Shown one piece after another: positions 28,742-33,710 of a stretch of 33,710 nt of DNA. Position numbers and translations under genes: made by a program. The DNA is from JBOGWA01 sp050693155 (GTDB lineage Bacteria; Actinomycetota; UBA4738; CALAEC01). The stretch lies in contig JBOGWA010000054.1 in the NCBI GenBank assembly GCA_050693155.1, positions 1 through 33,710 of the forward strand, given 5' to 3'. Every line of letters begins with the position of its first letter. The first letter of the stretch is position 1. Under the pieces are notes generated by a model, which worked only from the letters and a program-made list of their open reading frames with translations, did no database searches and was not told where the DNA came from.

Positions 28742-31089
28742 CTCCTGGGCTGGAGGACGAGGAGGTGCTCGGTTGCCTTCTCGACCGCCTCCCGCGTGAA
28801 CGGCATCGGATGGTGCTCGCCGTTTTCCCAGAGTTTCAGCATGTCGCCGAAGTGCGGGCTTGCGGGGTTTCCCGATTGCCCCGCAGCGTGCGTGCCAACG
28901 GATGCGTCCCAGTTCGAGGTGTCGTAGATCCCGCGCCACGAGGGGATCACCGCAACCCCGAACGGAAGTCCCGGTTCCCAGAGCGCCTGTTGCACGGTCT
29001 GGTCGTCTCCTCCCATCTCGACCGTGCCGGCGGTGAAGAGGTCGGCGAGCTCTGGGATGAGGGCGAGGCGGCCGGCGAAGGTTGCCGCGTGGATCGCTCC
29101 CCAGCGCCATCCCGTCATCTCCTCCCCCATCCGCGCGGTGAGGTCGTCGAGAGCCGCGTCGAGCGCCTCGCTGAGGATCCGGTCCCGTGCCTCGTTGCCT
29201 TCGCCGCCGAAGAACGCGCCGGTGGGGTTCGAGAGAATCGTGGGGAGCACCTGGTGGTGGAATTCGGTCGTCGCTTCCCGCCGTAGGTAGTAGGGAACGA
29301 GGAGCTCCTCTCCCAAGAGCGGCCGGAGTATGCGCTCCGAGATCTTGAGCAGCCAGACCTCGAAGATGGCCGCTGCGGCGGAGTCGCGGCCGAGGTCTCC
29401 GTTCCACTCCCCGAGCAGAGCGAGCGCCTGCTTCTGGCGGTCGTCCGAGGGTTCCAGCCTGAGGAGCAGGGGCGTCGTCTGCTTCGCTGGGATCGACACC
29501 GTATCGACCTGCATCCGAGCGAACGACTCGATGGAGTGTTTCTCGCGCTCGGTGATCATCTCGACGATTCGGCGCGCTCGGTACGGCGGGAAGAACTCGT
29601 GGCCGAGATCGTGCGGATACGAGTCGTCGTACGGCTTGGCGTTCGCGGTCGCGAGGAATCCGGATTCGGGATTGAACGACCAGGGAAGCTCTTCGAAGGG
29701 CACGTAGCCGTCCCATTCGTACTCGTCGGTCCAGCCGGGCAGCGGGACCGTGCCGTCGCCCTTCCGCCGGATCGGACAGTGACCGGTGAGCTGATAGCCG
29801 ATGTTGCCGTCGACGTCGGCGTACACGACATTGTTGCCGGGGCACACCCAAAGCCGGCAGGCTTCACGAAATTCCTCGAACGTCCGAGCGCTCGAGAGCT
29901 TCACGATCGCAAGGGGCTCGGTTCCCCGGTCGTAGCCCGCCCACCTGACCGCGTACGTCTTGCGAATCCCGCCTTCGACGACCTGTGGTTCGGCGATCCC
30001 GATCGAATACGAATCGACGATGGGTCCGTGGCGGGTCTCCTTCACCTCGAGGATCTCGGGCTCCGCGCGACCGCGGACGGCGATCTCCTCCCGATGCGTC
30101 GCTACGGGTTCCCAAATCCCGTTCCACTCGACCTGCGTGCCGTCCTCGGAGAGGCGCTCCAGATAGAGGTCCTGCACGTCCGCTTCGCTGTTCGTGAATC
30201 CCCAGGCGATCCGCTCGTTGTGCCCGAGCACCACGCCGGGCGCGTTCGGGAGCGCAACGCCGGCCGCGTGGTAGCCGGGCGCATGCAGATGGACCTCGTA
30301 CCAGATCGAGGGAGACTGGATCGCGAGGTGCGGATCGTTGGCAAGGAGCGGCATTCCGGTCTCGGAGCGGCTTCCGGCGACGACCCAGTTGTTCGAGCCC
30401 TCGTTTCGAGGGATGAGGCCGGCGTTGCGGAGCAACGCGAGCCGGCCCACGTCGACGTGCCGGCCCGCCTGGAGCAGAACCGGGTCCGTTGGGACGTCCG
30501 GGAACAGGAGCGCCATGGTGTCGTAGCCGACTCGCTCGGCGATCTCCGCGCGGAGCAGGTCGTTCAGCCAATTTCGAGAGAGCGACCACGCGAGCAACAG
30601 GCCAAATGCAGCGCCCGCTTCCACGGCTTGCTCCACGGTGGGGATCTCGGGCTCGATGTCGAGGATTCGATATTCGACCGGCGGGGACTCTTGTTGCTCG
30701 AGGGCCGCGATCACGCCGCGGCTAAAGATCTCGGAGATCTCGCGGGAGCGCTCGTCCCAGGTGTCGGCTAGATGGCGCCTCGCCGCCCGGTGCCAGCCAA
30801 GCGTTCTGATGAGTCGGTCGAGCGGGATGGTCAGCTCGCTGAAGAGCTCCGAGAGGCGGCCGGTTGCGTACCGGCCGAACAGGTCCAGCTGAAAACCTCG
30901 TTCCTGCGCCTGCACGAATCCCTGAGCGAAGAACAGGTCCTTGCGGCCTTCGGCGTAGATGTGGGGAACGCCCCAGGAGTCGCGACGGACCTCGACCGGC
31001 CTTTCGAGCCCCGATACCGCGAGTGTTCCCTCGAGCGGGGGCAGGTTCTCCTCCGCGGCCCTCCGGGCGGTGTTGGCGAGATCACTCAT
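28738..31089 (-). CDS. Penicillin acylase family (S45) Ntn-hydrolase
   Basis: The 783-aa precursor would be cut between Gly231 and Ser232 in RNEGSNNWVVAGS. This frees the Ser nucleophile and gives alpha (about 231 aa) and beta (about 552 aa) chains. Family motifs are VEVRRDSWGVPHIYA, FAQGFVQAQERGFQLDLF, PLLANDPHL, GHNERIAWGFTN and NNVVYADVDGNIGY. Members cleave amides such as penicillins, acyl-homoserine lactones or lipopeptides; the substrate is not evident. Unlike most members, the N-terminus has no signal peptide and begins close to the family core. The ATG at 31089 is the only sensible start. Confidence 0.92.
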   Translation of the reverse strand: MSDLANTARRAAEENLPPLEGTLAVSGLERPVEVRRDSWGVPHIYAEGRKDLFFAQGFVQAQERGFQLDLFGRYATGRLSELFSELTIPLDRLIRTLGWHRAARRHLADTWDERSREISEIFSRGVIAALEQQESPPVEYRILDIEPEIPTVEQAVEAGAAFGLLLAWSLSRNWLNDLLRAEIAERVGYDTMALLFPDVPTDPVLLQAGRHVDVGRLALLRNAGLIPRNEGSNNWVVAGSRSETGMPLLANDPHLAIQSPSIWYEVHLHAPGYHAAGVALPNAPGVVLGHNERIAWGFTNSEADVQDLYLERLSEDGTQVEWNGIWEPVATHREEIAVRGRAEPEILEVKETRHGPIVDSYSIGIAEPQVVEGGIRKTYAVRWAGYDRGTEPLAIVKLSSARTFEEFREACRLWVCPGNNVVYADVDGNIGYQLTGHCPIRRKGDGTVPLPGWTDEYEWDGYVPFEELPWSFNPESGFLATANAKPYDDSYPHDLGHEFFPPYRARRIVEMITEREKHSIESFARMQVDTVSIPAKQTTPLLLRLEPSDDRQKQALALLGEWNGDLGRDSAAAAIFEVWLLKISERILRPLLGEELLVPYYLRREATTEFHHQVLPTILSNPTGAFFGGEGNEARDRILSEALDAALDDLTARMGEEMTGWRWGAIHAATFAGRLALIPELADLFTAGTVEMGGDDQTVQQALWEPGLPFGVAVIPSWRGIYDTSNWDASVGTHAAGQSGNPASPHFGDMLKLWENGEHHPMPFTREAVEKATEHLLVLQPRS

Positions 31090-31220
31090 GACGGTTTGCT
31101 CCTGCCGATTTGAGGCACAACCTAGGTGGCGCGAGTCTCGGCGGCAAGCCTTGTCTTGTCCATCTCGGCCGGGAGTGTAAAAATCGGGCTTCCCCTAGGA
31201 AGAGAAGGGAGTGGTTACCG

Positions 31221-33068
31221 GTGGCGAAGCCCCGCGGGAGGGCGAAGTCCGGGGCGAGGAGCAGGACCCGGCGAAGCCCGAGCACGGAGACGACAGGGAA
31301 GAGCGGAACAAGGAACAACGTGCGCACGCCCAGCGCGTCGCGGCGGACAACGAGGGCGACGAGCGCGACACGCGAGCGCCCGTGGCTCGCTTCCTATCCA
31401 CCCGGCGCGCCGGAATCCCTCCAGCCCTACGCCGAGCAGTCGCTGTTCACCCTGCTCACCGATGCCGTCGATCGCTTCGCGCGGAATCCCGCGGTCGCGT
31501 TCTTCGGGAACCACATCACGTATCAGGATCTGCTGAAGGAGGTCGAGCAGTTCTCTCGAGCACTGGCCTCTCTCGGCGTGAAGAAGGGCGATCGGGTCGG
31601 CTACGTGCTGCCGAACTGCCCGCAATACCTCATCGCCTACTTCGCGACGCTCCGGCTCGGTGCGACCGCGGTGGGTAATAACCCCCTCTACACGCCTCGA
31701 GAGCTCTCGCACCAACTGAAGGATGCGGGGATCGAGGTCGTCGTCACGCTCGACCAGCTTTACCCGCTCGTGGCCGCGGTCAAGGACGAGGTGGGGCTGA
31801 AGACGATCATCGTGACCAAGCTCACCGACTACATGAAGTTCCCGCTCTCGGTTCTCGCGCCACTCAAGTTCCGGCGCGACGCGAAATCCGAGGGACGCGC
31901 CTGGCCGCCGGTCCCGGCAGAGGCGAAGGTCCTCTGGTGGCCCGAGCTCATGAAGGGGAAGTACGAGGATGTGCCGGTCGCCGATGTGGACGCGAAGGAG
32001 GACGTCGCGGCGCTGGTCTACACCGGCGGGACAACCGGCCTCTCCAAGGGCGCGATGCTCACGCACTACAACATGCTCTCCAATCTGAAGCAGACTGCGT
32101 CCTGGTTCACCGACGCGGAGGCCGGCAAGGAAGCGATGATGTGCGTCCTGCCCTTCTTCCACTCCTACGGCCTGCAGGCTGTTATGGGGGTCGGGATGCA
32201 CCTCGCCGGCAAGCTCATCCTCCTGCCGCGGTTCGAGCTCGAGATGGCTCTCAAGGCGGTCGCGAAGGAGAAGCCGACCTTCTTCCCCGGCGTTCCGCGG
32301 ATCTACATCGCGATCAACGAGTCGCCGGAGACGAAGAAGTACGACCTGGCTTCGATTCGGGCGTGCCTCTCCGGAGCCGCGCCGCTGCCGGTCGCGGTGG
32401 CGGAGAAGTTCCAGGAGATCACCGGGGCGCGAGTGCGGGAGGGATACGGCCTCACCGAGACCTCGCCGGTGACCCACATCAACCCGATCTACGGCAAGGC
32501 GAAGGAAGGCTCGATCGGCCTCCCGATGCCGGACACCGACTGCAAGATCGTCGACCTCGATGATCCAAACAAGGAGCTGCCCCAGGGTGAGGAGGGGGAG
32601 CTCGCAGTCGCCGGGCCGCAGATCATGAAGGGGTACTTCAATAGCCCCGAGGCTACGGACGACATGATCAAGACCGACAAGAACGGCGTCCGCTGGCTCT
32701 ACACCGGCGACATCGCGAAGATGGACGAGGAGGGGTACTTCTCCATCGTCGACCGGAAGAAGGACATGATCCTCGTGTCCGGCTTCAACGTTTACCCCAA
32801 CGAAGTCGAAAGCGTCGCGGCGGCGCATCCGGGCGTGCTCGAAGCCGCCGCGGTCGCACAGCCCGATGAACGGTCGGGCGAAGTCGTCGCACTCTTCGTC
32901 GTGCGTAAGGATCCGAATCTCACGGAGAAGGACGTGATCGATCACACCCGCAAGTCGCTCACGGGGTACAAGGTACCGAAGCGGGTCTACTTCAAGACTG
33001 AATTACCAAAGACGAACGTAGGGAAGATCTTGCGGCGCGCGTTGAGGGAAGAGATACCCAAAGTCTAG
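31221..33068 (+). CDS. Long-chain fatty-acid-CoA ligase (AMP-forming)
   Basis: The enzyme activates fatty acids to acyl-CoA through an acyl-adenylate. From GTG 31221 it is 615 aa. The core has the P-loop YTGGTTGLSKGAM, YGLTETSPV, the hinge/adenylate region LYTGDIAKMDEEGYFSIVDR and the catalytic Lys in KTNVGKILRR. The first 50 residues are Arg/Ser/Thr-rich and unlike other FadD proteins. An alternative GTG at 31320 with AAGGA five bases upstream gives 582 aa and removes most of that tail. Homologues usually start near RPWLASYPPG. It may feed the thiolase pathway. Confidence 0.92.
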   Translation: MAKPRGRAKSGARSRTRRSPSTETTGKSGTRNNVRTPSASRRTTRATSATRERPWLASYPPGAPESLQPYAEQSLFTLLTDAVDRFARNPAVAFFGNHITYQDLLKEVEQFSRALASLGVKKGDRVGYVLPNCPQYLIAYFATLRLGATAVGNNPLYTPRELSHQLKDAGIEVVVTLDQLYPLVAAVKDEVGLKTIIVTKLTDYMKFPLSVLAPLKFRRDAKSEGRAWPPVPAEAKVLWWPELMKGKYEDVPVADVDAKEDVAALVYTGGTTGLSKGAMLTHYNMLSNLKQTASWFTDAEAGKEAMMCVLPFFHSYGLQAVMGVGMHLAGKLILLPRFELEMALKAVAKEKPTFFPGVPRIYIAINESPETKKYDLASIRACLSGAAPLPVAVAEKFQEITGARVREGYGLTETSPVTHINPIYGKAKEGSIGLPMPDTDCKIVDLDDPNKELPQGEEGELAVAGPQIMKGYFNSPEATDDMIKTDKNGVRWLYTGDIAKMDEEGYFSIVDRKKDMILVSGFNVYPNEVESVAAAHPGVLEAAAVAQPDERSGEVVALFVVRKDPNLTEKDVIDHTRKSLTGYKVPKRVYFKTELPKTNVGKILRRALREEIPKV

Positions 33069-33710
33069 CGCGAGCGCGTTCGATATCGTTTCGATCCGCG
33101 AGCACCATGTGCTAGCGAGCTACGGGCATCACCCATATACGCGTAAACATGAATCCCGGCGACAGTACGCCGTTTGCTGCTCCGAGTCTTCGTTCCACAA
33201 CGGGATTCCAGCCAATCGTTAACCGTATGTAAGAAGTGGGTTCCCTGCTGCTTGGCGAACTCGCGAAAGTCGCCTGCATGTTCGATTGGAAGGTCGGGTA
33301 CCTCCGCAAATCGCTCGATCAGTCGATCAGACTTTCTCGGCAAGGACATATTGGTCCGAATTGTCCGAAGGAGCATGAACAACGTATGCGCTACTTGATA
33401 CTGAAAGGCCGGGCTGAGGCCCGTTACGACGCCCGATGGGCTTGAAGGTTTGTATCTACCGGCTCCGACATGAGTTATCAGTCCAAAAGATCTCATCTGG
33501 CCTACCTCAAGCGTGCCTTGCCGTAATCGAAGTTCCGCCTTCACCAGAGCTTCGACACTTGGTGCCGGGCCAAGCAGTCTCAACGCGCGCGGTTGCGCGG
33601 ATTGGTCCAAGTAACGCCGCGTTCGACGCCATCGATCTAAAACCATACACGCAGTCACGAGATCGCTCGAATGACCGAATGACGCCTCTGCCGTGGCCCT
33701 GCTTGCAGCC
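33065..33710 (-). CDS. DUF6502-like protein, 5' end beyond window
   Basis: The frame is open to the window edge, so the gene is partial. The visible part (about 215 codons) has VLDRWRRTRRYLDQSAQPRA with LRLLGPAPSVEAL, then FREFAKQQGTHFLHTVNDWL and RTVAGIHVYAYMGD. This order is that of DUF6502 proteins, which are otherwise mostly proteobacterial; I recognise it from pattern only. The codon use is unlike the neighbours, with TTA, ATA and AGA codons and lower third-position GC, which suggests transfer. A GTG at 33658 is present but does not look like the true start. Its stop shares CTAG with the acyl-CoA ligase stop. Confidence 0.7.
   Translation of the reverse strand, partial: AASRATAEASFGHSSDLVTACMVLDRWRRTRRYLDQSAQPRALRLLGPAPSVEALVKAELRLRQGTLEVGQMRSFGLITHVGAGRYKPSSPSGVVTGLSPAFQYQVAHTLFMLLRTIRTNMSLPRKSDRLIERFAEVPDLPIEHAGDFREFAKQQGTHFLHTVNDWLESRCGTKTRSSKRRTVAGIHVYAYMGDARSSLAHGARGSKRYRTRSR

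Noticed and set aside
31215..32945. 576-codon minus-strand frame antisense to the acyl-CoA ligase
   Set aside because: Low-complexity Asp/Arg/His-rich translation opposite a clear enzyme gene; a GC shadow.

Overview
This 33.7 kb window is the chromosomal replication-origin region of a high-GC bacterium, most likely an uncultured or poorly known member of the Actinomycetota. The gene order (parB-parA-rsmG-jag-yidC-yidD-rnpA-rpmH, then divergent dnaA-dnaN-recF-dciA-gyrB-gyrA) is the classic bacterial origin cluster. The phylum call rests on a DUF3566 membrane protein, tRNA-Ile and tRNA-Ala close downstream of gyrA, and a crgA / DUF881 / class E sortase block. GTG starts, coupled stop/start overlaps and leaderless-looking genes are frequent. 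No plasmid, phage, IS or CRISPR feature was seen.

Left arm (1-5519, minus strand): two ParB-binding parS palindromes lie at 2685-2698 and 3025-3038, in a 389-bp gap between jag and rsmG. The same gap holds a 161-bp structured DNA element. A second, near-identical copy at 1-160 lies downstream of parB, so the two copies flank rsmG-parA-parB. Upstream are jag, yidC, yidD, rnpA and a 44-codon rpmH. rpmH and rnpA share one reading frame, separated by a single TAA, with no ATG, GTG or TTG between that TAA and the conserved part of RnpA.

Origin and replication genes (5520-14566, plus strand): a divergent rpmH/dnaA promoter region carries inverted repeats. The dnaA-dnaN gap contains a perfect DnaA box followed by a DnaA-trio-like tract, so I place oriC there. 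dnaN, recF, dciA, gyrB and gyrA follow. GyrA has Gln at position 83 and a roughly 70-residue basic, histone-like tail.

Central region (14567-19301, plus strand): a small membrane protein, archease and RtcB (an RNA ligase pair), DUF3566, tRNA-Ile(GAT), a 55-aa membrane peptide, tRNA-Ala(TGC) and an exported sulfatase.

Right region (19298-33710): on the minus strand are a secreted CocE/NonD-type hydrolase and a tightly coupled four-gene operon encoding a double zinc ribbon, a multi-pass membrane protein fused to an alpha/beta hydrolase, a membrane-anchored unknown and a Tat-type Kelch lipoprotein. I regard this operon as the best candidate for an undescribed system. It is followed by a thiolase, a membrane protein with a desulforedoxin-like metal knuckle, an FmdB-type zinc ribbon, crgA, the DUF881-sortase-small-membrane-protein operon, a penicillin-acylase-family Ntn hydrolase, a long-chain acyl-CoA ligase and a truncated DUF6502-like gene whose codon use differs from the rest. 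All four convergent gene pairs overlap at their 3' ends, three of them by sharing the stop codon.
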